Shown one piece after another: positions 22,316 to 32,205 of a DNA stretch of 64,000 nt (position 1 is the first letter of the stretch; every line of letters starts with the position of its first letter). The notes under the pieces are model-generated. The model had not been told where the DNA came from. It did no database searches and saw only the letters and a list, made by a program, of their open reading frames with translations. This DNA is from Symbiodinium natans. Taxonomy: Eukaryota; Sar; Dinophyceae; Suessiales; Symbiodiniaceae. Made by a program: the position numbers and the translations under genes. Location of the stretch: positions 598,501 through 662,500 of the forward strand of contig CAJNDS010001791.1 in assembly GCA_905221605.1 (NCBI GenBank), written 5' to 3'.

Positions 22316-22912
22316 AAACCCTGGCCCCTAAACCCTGAATCGATAGTTTTGGAGGTCCCTGTGCCGTTTCTGTATCGATGGACCCTTGGACCCTTGGTAG
22401 GTTGGCTTGATTAGTGGTGCACCGAGTGAACTCTTCCCTACAGACACTTGTGCTTGTCCTGGTTTTATCGTTGAGTTGTGTTTTTATGGTTTGATTTGGA
22501 TAACTGATAAAGTGAAGGGGGGAAGAGAACGTTGTTGTGGGTCCTCCGGCGGGGCCACCCTTTTTCTTCTGAGCAGACCAACGACTAACCCTGCCTGCGG
22601 TTCGGCCAGCTATGCGGGAGCGAAAAAACCCTGAATCCCACAGCCGTCCGAAGTCCAGCTTGCTTACGCTTGCGCTAAGACAGCCGAAGAAGGGGAAGTT
22701 CAACCGGGCGGCAGGCTCCCAAGGGTCAGGCTAGTCCGTCCGGGCCGCCACCGACGTATGAATTACCTGTGGCAGAGCCCTGAAGATTTAGCCCACGATC
22801 CTCGAGAAAGCATAATCCGAAACCGCCTTGAAGCACTCTTGCGGAGTGTGGTGCTTCAAGCAGCTCCCCCGGAACACGAAAGACGAACGGAGAACATCAG
22901 CACATGTGCTAA
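22316..22912. other. Unique spacer right of copy A
   Basis: No gene is supported. The stretch starts where similarity to copy B stops and contains telomere-like words near 22,320. Short open stretches in both strands lack motifs. Confidence 0.5.
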
Positions 22913-23377
22913 ATGATTCTGGTAGTGTGTCACGGTGTGAAACCACAGGGCACCCACGCTGTTGTCGCTCCCCCCTCTCGTTTTGGACCGTGTGCCTCCC
23001 CTGCCCCTGCTGAGACACGCCCACGGACGCACGGAGAGGCTGAACGAAGCTTGAACCGAAGTGACCAGGAATCGCCAATAAACAGGGCCCGCTGTGAGCA
23101 ATGCAGCTGGGCCCGTGGAAGCTCCTGCGCGGTGGTGGTCAGCAAACCCACAACCCTTGAGGGGAATCCCGGGTTAGCACTGGCCCCGGAACGCCCCAAG
23201 GCGCCCACTTCCAAGGCGCCCTCCGTTCAAGACGCCTCCAAGACCCCAGAGTGCAGCACCAGCGCCGCCGGCCCCGGCGCCTCTCCGGAAAGATCACCAA
23301 AGCCACAGCTACCCAAGGCCCAGCTCGCGCCCCAGCACGAGCTCAAGGCCAAGTCGGAGGGCGGAGCCCTGATTTAA
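22913..23377 (+). CDS. Pro/Ala/Lys-rich coding fragment, function unknown
   Basis: An open frame whose last 65 codons or so (from about 23,180) are strongly G/C at the third position, as in the certain exons here. They encode a low-complexity tail rich in P, A, K and S (KAPTSKAPSVQD, SPKPQLPKAQLAP) ending at TAA. The first part is less convincing and may be intron. It is probably a 3' exon of an unrecognised gene; a disordered tail is all that can be said. Confidence 0.45.
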   Translation: MILVVCHGVKPQGTHAVVAPPSRFGPCASPAPAETRPRTHGEAERSLNRSDQESPINRARCEQCSWARGSSCAVVVSKPTTLEGNPGLALAPERPKAPTSKAPSVQDASKTPECSTSAAGPGASPERSPKPQLPKAQLAPQHELKAKSEGGALI

Positions 23378-24029
23378 GGGGTATACTGTATTCTCGGTTC
23401 TGTCGTGTACGATTTGCCCTCTTATGGCGTTTGTGCCCGCGGTGTACAAGCACGTACCGCCTGTATGGCAGAGCCGCAGCCGAATGGCACACTCTGCAGC
23501 ATAAAGTGTACTCTGCGCGTCCACAGGTTTAACCTGTCTTGTACAGTCTTGCCACGTGCGAGATATTGCCGGCAGAACTCAATAGGGTGGGCACCGTCCG
23601 CAAAACCTTGAAACCTTGACACAAATTAGCCTCTTCCCGCAATGAGCTATTAAGATCATTATTAGACAAACAACAAGCTCCACAGGTAATCCTCCATGCA
23701 AACGGGCCTGGCATGTTGAGGGTAGGGCTTCTCCGCAACCTCCTCAACTGTAAGCCTGAAGTCCTGAACATCTCGGCCCCTGTACTGGCGACATCTAGAG
23801 CGCTCAGAGTCATATAGTGCGTGGCCGATGTCAGGACAGACAAAAACAGTCCTTGCTCGCCTTGCTCTGTGCCTATGACAGACAACGTTTTTGACCTTCT
23901 CAAGTGCTGAAGGACCCGTGTGCGGGTGTTGCACGGCTCTGACATAGGCGAGCTGAACAAAGTGCCGCAGGGGAACACGAGAAAAAGGCCAACACTGATT
24001 CACACCTGTAGGCTTCAGTGCGGAGCTTG
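23378..24029. other. Spacer, no gene assigned
   Basis: Minus-strand open stretches (about 23,529-24,003) follow directly on the kinase-like fragment and could hold its downstream part, but I could not find an activation-loop DFG or a YSFG/YSLG-type motif in any minus frame. Confidence 0.4.
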
Positions 24030-24035
24030 CCTCAT

Positions 24036-24305
24036 GCTGGGCTTCACATCACTGTCGTAGCAAGGAAAGCCGCTGACCCCGTGGTAGTAGTAGCAATAAT
24101 CGAGAATCCTGGATGCCCAATCCAACTTTGGCGCGATCTCAGCACTCTTAAGTGCTGCCTTCAAGCATTGCGCGCCTGCTAGTGGGTAAAGGAGGACGGT
24201 GTCTTCGGTGGCTTCTTCACTCCGGCTGTAGCCAAGAACGGGAAAGATGTTCCTATGCTCGAAGGCAATGAGAGTCTCCAGGTCTTGCTTCGTCAGATCT
24301 CGCAT
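24036..24305 (-). pseudogene. Protein-kinase domain fragment (minus strand)
   Basis: On the minus strand the frame reads LTKQDLETLIAFEHRNIFPV, then LGYSRSEE, TVLLYPLAGAQCL, LDWASRIL, YYYHGVSGFPCY and SDVKPS. This follows the RLK/IRAK-type kinase order: the alpha-C/beta-4 HxNI motif, the hinge LLYPL, LDW-x-x-R-I, YxHG and the catalytic-loop relic xDVKPS, where HGD or HRD would be expected. The glycine loop, ATP-site Lys and DFG were not found nearby, and the HRD equivalent is degraded (YDSDVKPSM), so it is probably a fragment or pseudogene. It is a different kinase from the duplicated one. The enclosing 379-codon minus frame upstream of 24,305 is mainly antisense to a + coding stretch. Confidence 0.6.
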
Positions 24306-24844
24306 CCGCGGTAACCTGGGTGCTTGCTCTCCTTGCACTCCAACCGCAAGGCAGCAAACTTCAATCCGTTTGCATCTCTGGCCTCGTATATAACTCCGAA
24401 GGTGCCCCAAGTTGGATGCCCAATACCTGGTGCAGTCCTTTAACATGCCTGGGCTTGGGCCCAACCTCGCCGAAACAGTTGCTCTGCAACACACAGCGGC
24501 TGCTGTGGTCCGAGGACTGCGACATGAAGTTGAAGCCCGAAATTCGGGAACTGTGATCACTTTCCTGGAGCAACTCTCTATGTTCAGGGTATTTCGGGGT
24601 CGTGCTAAGACGACGAGGCGCAACTTCCAGTACGTGTCGGACATCAGAACATTCCACCGTACCTGGAAACCAATCGACAAGGAGCCAGGGCAGCCAGGGT
24701 ATCTGGGCAAGAATCGTACTATGACTGCCGTGAGACTACATGGGGACAGCATAGGTCTCACGACTCCCAGACCAACAAAAGGTCTCCACGCCAGGAGCTT
24801 GCTTCCATCCCTTCCCCGAGTCTTTCTCAGGGTCGAAAAACAAC

Positions 24845-25120
24845 ATGCTCTTGATCGCCAAGCTGTCATGGACGGAACACATCTTCTCCCAGATTCCTCC
24901 GGACCTCTGTCGCCGGGTTGTTCTTGAACACAAGGACGCCCACGGCGCGGCCGCCGTGCTTCAGCAGGCGGGCCTCCCTGTCTCCATCCTGGAAGATCTG
25001 ATGCAGAGCCTTCGGCTGGCCTCCCGCCTGGAGTGTTTTGTCCTCCTGTACGCTGGCATGCCGGGCTCCAACCCCGACGAAGTATGGGGATTCGACCTCG
25101 CACTCCCCCTCGCTGAATAG
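24845..25120 (+). CDS. GC3-rich coding fragment, unrecognised
   Basis: The frame ends at TAG (25,118-25,120) and has strong G/C bias at codon third positions, unlike the opposite strand. It encodes an amphipathic helical segment: TEHIFSQIPPDLCRRVVLEH, AAAVLQQAGLPVSILEDLMQ, RLECFVLLYAGMPGSN, then a short acidic end. Upstream sequence (24,412-24,840) is open in another + frame and may hold a preceding exon. No domain recognised; a host gene exon or an old LINE-type open frame are both possible. Confidence 0.45.
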   Translation: MLLIAKLSWTEHIFSQIPPDLCRRVVLEHKDAHGAAAVLQQAGLPVSILEDLMQSLRLASRLECFVLLYAGMPGSNPDEVWGFDLALPLAE

Positions 25121-26430
25121 AAAGCAGAGCGCAAGTCCAGGAAGATGATCGCACGCAAACGTGCCAAAGATCGCATGCGCTGTTGGAAGGCTCGCGGCTC
25201 TAGACATGTCCGTGCAGTGACACCCTGAAACTCTACCATGCATGGGCACCCTGTGACGTTAGTCAAGGTACGTCCTTAAACTTAAGACCAGCCCGAAACC
25301 AAGCATTTTTCACCTTGCCGAGAGTTTCGCAAGCGGAGCCCCCGGAGCCCCGTCGCAGCCTGATCGGCGGCTCTGCTCTCTCTGCGCGCCCCTTGGCCTT
25401 TTTTTAGGAAGTTGGGGTGTGGAGGATTTGGGGGGGGGGGGGGCATTTTGCATTCTGGGGCTTTGGATTTCCGATTTAGGCGATTTAGGGTTTCCGATGT
25501 CTTGAGCCTACAGCTGCCGGGTCCCTGGTCCAAGGAGTCCAAGGTTTGGGTGGATGTAGAAATGTATAAGGTTTTGGCTTGGGATTTGTGATGTCGGAAT
25601 TAGGTTTCGGGTTTAGGGGGCGCAGGGTGTGTGGGGGGGGGGGGGGGGGGTTGCGTGGGGAATCTGTGGGCGTGAAGCCTTGCAGCCCACCATATGGAAG
25701 CCTGCAGAGTGGAGCGCCGGAACCTACAAAACAATTGTGGTTTCCAGGAATTCTTCAAGATTTTTGCAGAGAAGAACTATATGAATGGACGAAGGCAATG
25801 CCCCGTAGTTTCAAACCCTGGGCCCAGAAAAGTCTGAAGTTGTTGGGGTCCTAGGCGGGTCCCAAGCATCTTGGGGGGGGTGCGGGTTGCAGGGGGGTTT
25901 CACAGGGGGGCGGGACCCCCACGGCATCGGTTTGCAGCTCCTCCAGCGGGGGGGCCCCGTCACAAAATTTGGCACGCGCCATGCCTGCTTGTTCCAAACG
26001 CTTCTCGGCAGGGAGCCGAGGCGAATTATTGAGCTGTTGGACGATCCTGAGCTTCAGGCGTCGGGACTGCACCATGGCGCAGGCTGCCCATTTGCAGGAG
26101 GGAGCTTTTCGGTTTGCGTTTGGGATGTGAAAGGTGTTTGTTTGGGGGGGCGGAGAAGGGGCAAAATAAACAGCGCTCTGCGAGAAGGTTCACAAATTAT
26201 TTGCACATCGAAGGTTTGTTCCAGATACTCGTACTGTACACGATCTCATGGTTCAGGGTTTAGGAGCCCTGATGAGACCCCTGAGGCATCAAATGCTCCC
26301 GGGAGGAGGGAAGTCCAAATCGTGAAGCCTTAGCCTTCACCTCTTGGTGTTCTTGTCTTCCTCGACTTTGGAGTTAGACAAGCATGCATCCCACGACTTC
26401 CTTTCATGTGCCAACGTTCAGAGCTGTCAA
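25121..26430. other. Spacer with G-runs
   Basis: Contains poly-G runs at about 25,429-25,443 and 25,634-25,650, more G-rich sequence around 25,870-25,910, and telomere-like TTTAGGG words. One short GC-rich open stretch on + (about 25,960-26,100, CLFQTLLGREPRRIIELLDD) might be an exon, without a recognised domain. Confidence 0.4.
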
Positions 26431-26436
26431 GTTTGG

Positions 26437-26739
26437 GAAGCCCTGGGGCAGGAGCAGCGCTGGGAGCAGCTGCGGCCGCGCGGCCTGGGCCCCGGAGCGC
26501 GGTGGGGCCACAGCGCGGCCGTGGCCGGGCAGCGGATGCTCCTCTTCGGAGGTTTCATTCATGGCGCCGGCCTGAGGCAGCTCCAAACATCAGCAGATCC
26601 GGGGAGCACTGCGGAGCACGGGGGGGAGGAAGGGGCCGCACAAGTGCCAGGGGCAAACTCTTGGCTCCCTGAGCTGCCGAGGAGGAAATGGCATGCCCGG
26701 ACAACATCTGGCCGACCTCAGGAGCTTCGACCTGCAGGC
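26437..26739 (+). pseudogene. Kelch-blade cassette 3 (probably degraded)
   Basis: Exon A gives QEQRWEQLRPRG, ARWGHSAAV and MLLFGGFIHGAG; exon B starts near 26,695 and gives NGMPGQH-LADLRSFDLQA, the longest variable loop of the set. The DLW Trp is changed to Arg (TGG to AGG) and the usual upstream acceptor (AG|GGC) is missing, so this copy may no longer be used. The intron is about 130 bp. Confidence 0.6.
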
Positions 26740-26799
26740 GAGGGGCTTTGGGGAATAGTTGTGATCTCCAAAGCAGCGGATGCATCGCAGCACCGCTTC

Positions 26800-29395
26800 T
26801 ACAGATGCACAGGTCTTGTTTGCATTTTGTTACGCATACTTCAGGCTAAGTTGGAATCACGAGTTGCCAGGTCTAGGGCAGTCTAGGGCACCGGCAGGCT
26901 TCATGAGTTTAAGGTATGTCCTGGACCTGCGGAATGCGGGATGGCGCACAGGTAATCCTGCAACCTCCGCACGCAAACTCTTGGAAGGACACCCAGTCGG
27001 GCTCACCATGCCGGCCTGTTGTGTCACCAAAACGATCTACGCGTCACCAAAACCGACCGATGTTGAGCAGACCCAAAATGGACTGCCTGCACACCAACAC
27101 AGCTTCCACCTCGATGGCGATTGCCGACCCAGTTCACTCTCGTCCCTTCATGAAGAAATTATTGGGTTCCTTTGGGATTGGGAGGCCTACCCCCAAAGAG
27201 ACCCAAAACCAGCGGAGGCCCCCCAATCACGTTCAGAGGCCTCCGAGACCTTCAGAACCTCGCCAAAAAACACCACAGACCTCGGGCTTGGAAATGTGCC
27301 TTGAAAGAAGGAGAGACTGACTTGGCCAAGAGGGACCTAATCGAGTAAGTTTAGGTCTAAGCCGTAAACGGAAAATAGTTGATATGGGTCGCGTAGTTTC
27401 TCTTCAGGGCTTTGCGTGCTGAGTTGGCTTCGCTCAACTTGGGTTAGGTTTGATTGGGTATAAGTGGATTTGTTCATGGGGGTTTCTGGTGGGTTGAGGT
27501 GGGCAATACGGTCCAGGGAATGTTAGGTTAGGTTTGGTTCGGTTGGGGTTCTGTGGGTCCCTCCGGGATGGGTCAGTTGGGCGAGGTAAGTTCAGGCAAG
27601 GCCATGGCAGGTTAGGTGAGGTCAAGGTTTAGTGTGGGTCTGGCTAGATCAGGCTAGAACCTTAGGTCAGGTTGGGGTTCCCTCGCGGTCTGGGTATGGG
27701 TCGGTCTAGGGTCTGTTGCGGCAGGCTACGGCAGATTGTTGGGTTAGTAGGTAAGGGTTTGGGTTCCGCTGCTTCTTGCGGATTGGGTTAGCTTCGTATA
27801 GCTTGGGGTTTGGGGGTAGGTTGGGTCACCAAGTCCGAATTAACAACGCTAGGTTGTGTCAGGGTTGGGCACCATGACAGTGCTGGACAAGAAAGCGATC
27901 ATTCAAGGTGAGGGTACTCACATTCTTTCCAGAAATAAAGCCTCACAGCCGGAGGCACCAGGGTTTCTTAGCAATATTCTTATTTCCAAACTCCTCTGTT
28001 GACAGCCCGAACCAAGCCGAAACGAAGAAAATAAACCCCCTCATTTTCCTGGTTTCCTTTTGGCATTGAAAATGGCTCCCAAAACCCTGCTTGAACCCTC
28101 CCAACAGTCAAAATTCCAAAACCTTCTCCCAACCGTTCCAATTCCATGAGAGAATCCAAGTTTCATGTCCGAAAAGAAAATAAGAACCTGAGGGAGCTCT
28201 GTTTTTTCATATTCAGAAATTGAGCGCCTCATTCTCTTGACTTTCAGAAAGTGAGCCACTCATTTTGCCATTTCCCGTTGGGCCTGAAATATTGCTCCGG
28301 AAACCGCACCCAAACCCTCCCAGACCTGCCCAAACCCTCCCAAACCCTCCAGACCCTACCAACAATCCCAAAACTTCAGAAACCTTCCCCAAACAAACCC
28401 TTCCAATTGTAAGCCTGAACCTCGAAACTCAACTCCCCAACACTTTTCCACCCTAAACTTCAAGTTCCCCAACTCTTTAGTTCTTAACCTCGTAGGCTTC
28501 AGCGCTCAGGTTGGGGTTCAGGGCGCAGTGACAAGCTCAAGTTAAAATCAGCCCAAACCTTACCTTCAGGCCACCCTGGTTTTCATCTGGCGGCCGTAGA
28601 TCCCAAGCTCAGGCTGAAGGGTCTTGCACCCTGAATTCATGAACTTCCTGTGCCCCGGGTGGCCTGGCGCCTAAAGCAAGAAGTTCGGCCCCAAATCTGA
28701 GGGCGCCCTGGATTTCTTATTTTGGTACGCACCTTTTTCCGACACTGGGTGTCAGCTCTCGGGCGAGCCCCGCATTTTCTTGATCCAATGTATTTGTGTC
28801 ACTGTAGGTTGGGCTAGCTTAGCTTGGCGTAGTTAGGGCGCAGTTGATTTGTTCATGGAGGCTTCCGGCGGGTTGAGTTGGGTTATGGGGTCCAGGGAAT
28901 GTTAGGTTAGGTTTGGTTCGGTTGGGGTTCGGTGGGTCCCTCTGGGATAGGCGCGTTAGGCGAGTCGAGCTACAGGTCAGGTTGGGGCCTGGTGCAGGTC
29001 AGGTTAAATCAGGCTCTCTTGTGCCCTGGGGTAGGGGTCTAGGGTCGATTGCGGCAGGCTGGTCCAGGACGAGAAGTTAGGTTAGGTCAAGGCTTAGGTT
29101 CTGTCCGGTTTTTGCTGTGTTTTGGGTTAGCTTCGAGTAGCTTGGGGGGTTTTGGGTGTAAGTTGGGTCAGGGTTTTGGTCCTTGCAATCCAAAGCCGAC
29201 TGGGTCGAAATTCCAAGAGCTTGGCTTTTACCCAAAGCCGATCAGGTTCAAGATTTCCAGAGCTTGCCGTGAATCCAAGAGGCTAGACCTAAAGATTTCC
29301 ACTAGCCTGGCCTTAAGGGGCCAGGTCTGCGAAATCCAAAGGCCACTGCGCTTAAAAGTTCCAGAGATTGGCTTTTATCTTGAACGCCTTAATCT
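26800..29395. other. Low-complexity spacer with degenerate GGTTAGG and CCCTAAAC-like repeats
   Basis: No gene is supported. Two segments, about 27,470-27,760 and 28,830-29,060, are direct repeats sharing GGGTCCAGGGAATGTTAGG and GTTAGGTTTGGTTCGGTTGG. About 28,310-28,400 is rich in CCCAAACCCTCC. These look like decayed telomere-type or satellite sequence. A + open stretch at 26,780-27,320 shows no domain. Confidence 0.55.
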
Positions 29396-29410
29396 TTGAT
29401 TGCTTCTGAG

Positions 29411-29731
29411 TCGGCACTGCACGCCGAAGCCCTGGGGCAGGAGCAGCGCTGGGAGCAGCTGCGGCCGCCCGGCCCGGCGCCCGCAGCGCGGCAAGGCCAC
29501 AGCGCGGCCGTGGCCGGGCAGCGGATGATCCTCTTCGGAGGTTACGGCAGATGTGGTAAAGGCGCCGGCCTGAGGCAGCTCCAAGCATCAGCAGATCCGG
29601 GGAGCACTGCGGAGCACGGCGGGGGAGGAAGGGGCGCGCTGCACAAGTGTTTTGCAGGGGCAAACTCTTGGGTCCCTGAGCTGCTGAGGACAAGGCCCAA
29701 TGGCCGACCTCTGGAGCTTCGACCTGCAGGC
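29411..29731 (+). CDS. Kelch-blade cassette 4 (two exons)
   Basis: Exon A: QEQRWEQLRPPG, ARQGHSAAV, MILFGGYGRCGKGAG; exon B (29,699-29,731): QGP-MADLWSFDLQA. The loop after GG is three codons longer than in cassettes 1-3. The first of three cassettes in a head-to-tail array with about 953-957 bp spacing. The start of exon A reads AG|TCGGCACTG rather than AG|GGCACTG, which keeps the frame open but changes the phase expected at the acceptor. Confidence 0.62.
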
Positions 29732-30373
29732 GAGGGGCTTGGGGAATCACACCTAGCATCGGATGCATCGCATCATCGCGTCTGCAGATGCGCACGTCCT
29801 GCAGCCCAACGTTTGTGCCGTTTGTGTTGACTGTTGCTGTTCTCTCCTCGGTCAGGGTTGCAGGAAGTCTTGGCAAAGACGTAGCTAGCTTGTACAAAGC
29901 CTATACCCTACGCCCTATAAACCCCTCAACCCTAAGCCCTTACAGCTTTTGAATCCTGGACTAGCCCTCTCCTCTAAACCAAGGCCCAAAGTTCCGGGCT
30001 GGGGTGGGGTAGGGGCAGCTAGGGATTCGCGAAGCGCCCATGGCCCCAGTTGGACGAGTCCCGGGTAAGCGTTCAGAGCTTTAGGTCGAGGCCAAGTGCC
30101 CAGCTGTGCTGAGGGTCCCGTCATGCATAGTTGCACAGGGGGTGCTTGGAAGGTTTGGGACAAGGTATAAGTATCCTGAAGCGCACTGCGGACTTCGTCC
30201 TCAACGGCTCGTTGTTTAAAGTGCAAGGCTCACACATCTTCAAGCCCTGAATGCCTGAACCCCAGATACCCTAAACTCAACGGCCCGTACGTAGGCGCAG
30301 TTGGAATCAGGCTTCTGCGCTGCCTTTGCTGTGGTAGGAGAGGCTTGGAGAGCTGAGCCTCAAGGTCTCGAAG

Positions 30374-30684
30374 GGCACTGAACGCCGAAGCATTGGGGCA
30401 GGAGCAGCGCTGGGAGCAGCTGCGGCCGCCCGGCCCGGCGCCCGCAGCGCGGTGTGGCCACAGCGCGGCCGTGGCCGGGCAGCGGATGCTCCTCTTCGGA
30501 CGTCGTGCTGGTTTTGGCGCCGGCCTGAGGCAGCTCCAAAAGCATCAGCAGATCCGGGGAGCACTGCGGAGCACGGCGGGGGAGGAAGGGGCGCTCCGCA
30601 CAAGTGCCAGGGGCAAACTCTTGGGTCCCTGAGCTGCTGAGGAGGACATGTGGCCGACCTCTTCTGGAGCTTCGACCTGCAGGC
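30374..30684 (+). CDS. Kelch-blade cassette 5 (two exons)
   Basis: Exon A: QEQRWEQLRPPG, ARCGHSAAV, MLLFGRRAGFGAG, with the second Gly of the GG doublet changed to Arg; exon B (30,645-30,684): H-VADLFWSFDLQA, with an extra in-frame Phe codon inside DLW. It keeps the AG|GGCACTG acceptor and the GC|GAGGGG exit. The altered GG might weaken this blade. Confidence 0.62.
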
Positions 30685-31326
30685 GAGGGGCTTGGGGAAT
30701 CACACCTGGCATCGGATGCATCGCATCATCGCGTCTGCAGATGCGCACGTCCTGCAGCCCAACGTTTGTGCCGTTTGTGTTGACTGTTGCTGTTCTCTCC
30801 TCGGTCAGGGTTGCAGGAAGTCTTGGCAAAGACGTAGCTAGCTTGTACAAAGCCTATACCCTACGCCCTATAAACCCCTCAACCCTAAGCCCTTACAGCT
30901 TTTGAATCCTGGACTAGCCCTCTCCTCTAAACCAAGGCCCAAAGTTCCGGGCTGGGGTGGGGTAGGGGCAGCTAGGGATTCGCGAAGCGCCCATGGCCCC
31001 AGTTGGACGAGTCCCGGGTAAGCGTTCAGAGCTTTAGGTCGAGGCCAAGTGCCCAGCTGTGCTGAGGGTCCCGTCATGCATAGTTGCACAGGGGGTGCTT
31101 GGAAGGTTTGGGACAAGGTATAAGTATCCTGAAGCGCACTGCGGACTTCGTCCTCAACGGCTCGTTGTTTAAAGTGCAAGGCTCACACATCTTCAAGCCC
31201 TGAATGCCTGAACCCCAGATACCCTAAACTCAACGGCCCGTACGTAGGCGCAGTTGGAATCAGGCTTCTGCGCTGCCTTTGCTGTGGTAGGAGAGGCTTG
31301 GAGAGCTGAGCCTCAAGGTCTCGAAG

Positions 31327-31636
31327 GGCACTGAACGCCGAAGCCCTGGGGCAGGAGCAGCGCTGGGAGCAGCTGCAGCCGCCCGGCCCGGCGCCCGCAG
31401 CGCGGAGTTCCCACAGCGCGGCCGTGGCCGGGCAGCGGATGCTCCTCTTCGGAGGTGTGATGGGCGCCGGCCTGAGGCAGCTGCAAGAATCAGCAGATCC
31501 GTGGAGCACCGCGGAGCACGGCGGAGGAAGTTTAAGGGGCGCGCCGCACAAGTGCCAGGGGCAAACTCTTGGGTCCGTCCCTGAGCTGCTGAGGACATCA
31601 TCTTCTGGCCGACCTCTGGAGTTTCGACCTGCAGGC
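31327..31636 (+). CDS. Kelch-blade cassette 6 (two exons)
   Basis: Exon A: QEQRWEQLQPPG, ARSSHSAAV, MLLFGGVMGAG; exon B (31,594-31,636): HHL-LADLWSFDLQA. The loop after GG is the shortest of the set and the exon-B loop is longer. The acceptor AG|GGCACTG is present. It lies 238 bp before the copia element. Confidence 0.65.
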
Positions 31637-31873
31637 GAGGGGCTTGTGGAATCGCTGTGATCTCCAAAGCAACGGATGCATCATGCGCACGTCCTGCAGC
31701 CCAATGTTTGTGCCGTTTGTGTTGACTGTTGCTGTTCTCTCCTCGGTCAGGGTTGCAGGAAGTCTTGGCAAAGACGTAGCTAGCTTCTACAAAGCCTATA
31801 CCCTACGCCCTATATGCGCCCGCGTTGCGCGTAATCGGCCCCCTCCCCCCCATGGTATTCCCCAAACCCTGCC

Positions 31874-32185
31874 TGTTGAGCGCACTTCCTTTGCAGGTCC
31901 TTCAGGTAGGTTGTTTACTTGTTTTCCTTGTTGCTCGTAGGCCCAAGCACAGTAGGGTCATGAGCGCACAACTTTTTAAGTATGTTTACAACCTGTAGGT
32001 GCCGTAGCCCAAGAGTAGCACATAGCAAGTTCACAGACTTTATGACTTTGCTTTCCTTGTTGTGTTCGCTCGTGTAAAAAGAGTCACTCCGCATTCGTGT
32101 GAGCCATGGAAGTTGGGGGAAGTGAAACCAGGGATCTTGCAACTCCACTGTTTTCTGCCTCTCAGCCTGCTGGTTCACACCAGCA
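31874..32185 (+). repeat. 5' LTR of copia element
   Basis: 312 bp, begins TGTTGAGCGC and ends TTCACACCAGCA, with TG...CA termini. It differs from the 3' LTR at G/A (position 7), C/G in GCTCGTAGG, two bases in CACAGTAGG, and one extra T in a T run. Confidence 0.95.
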
Positions 32186-32205
32186 GGTTATGAGCCCAAC
32201 GCAGG
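32186..32205 (+). other. Primer-binding site, half-tRNA-Met type
   Basis: Starts right after the LTR with GGTTATGAGCCCAACG. Its reverse complement contains GGGCTCATAACC, a Met-tRNA anticodon arm with CAT anticodon. Drosophila copia is known to use a cleaved 5' half of initiator tRNA-Met, with a PBS that starts GGTTATGGGCCC. The match suggests the same priming here (inferred). Confidence 0.75.

Larger units (their letters stand above)
29411..31800 (+). repeat. Tandem array of about 953-bp kelch units
   Basis: Units containing cassettes 4, 5 and 6 follow each other head to tail. From about 29,760 to 30,370 the sequence recurs at an offset of exactly 953 bp (30,713-31,323) with almost no differences; for example the same 103-codon minus-strand frame occurs at 29,915 and 30,868. 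The kelch exons themselves differ more between units than the flanking intron-like DNA does. Confidence 0.9.

Noticed and set aside
24015-25154. 379-codon minus-strand ORF as one gene
   Set aside because: Only its last 90 codons look like a kinase. The first part is opposite a GC3-biased + frame and has composition typical of antisense.
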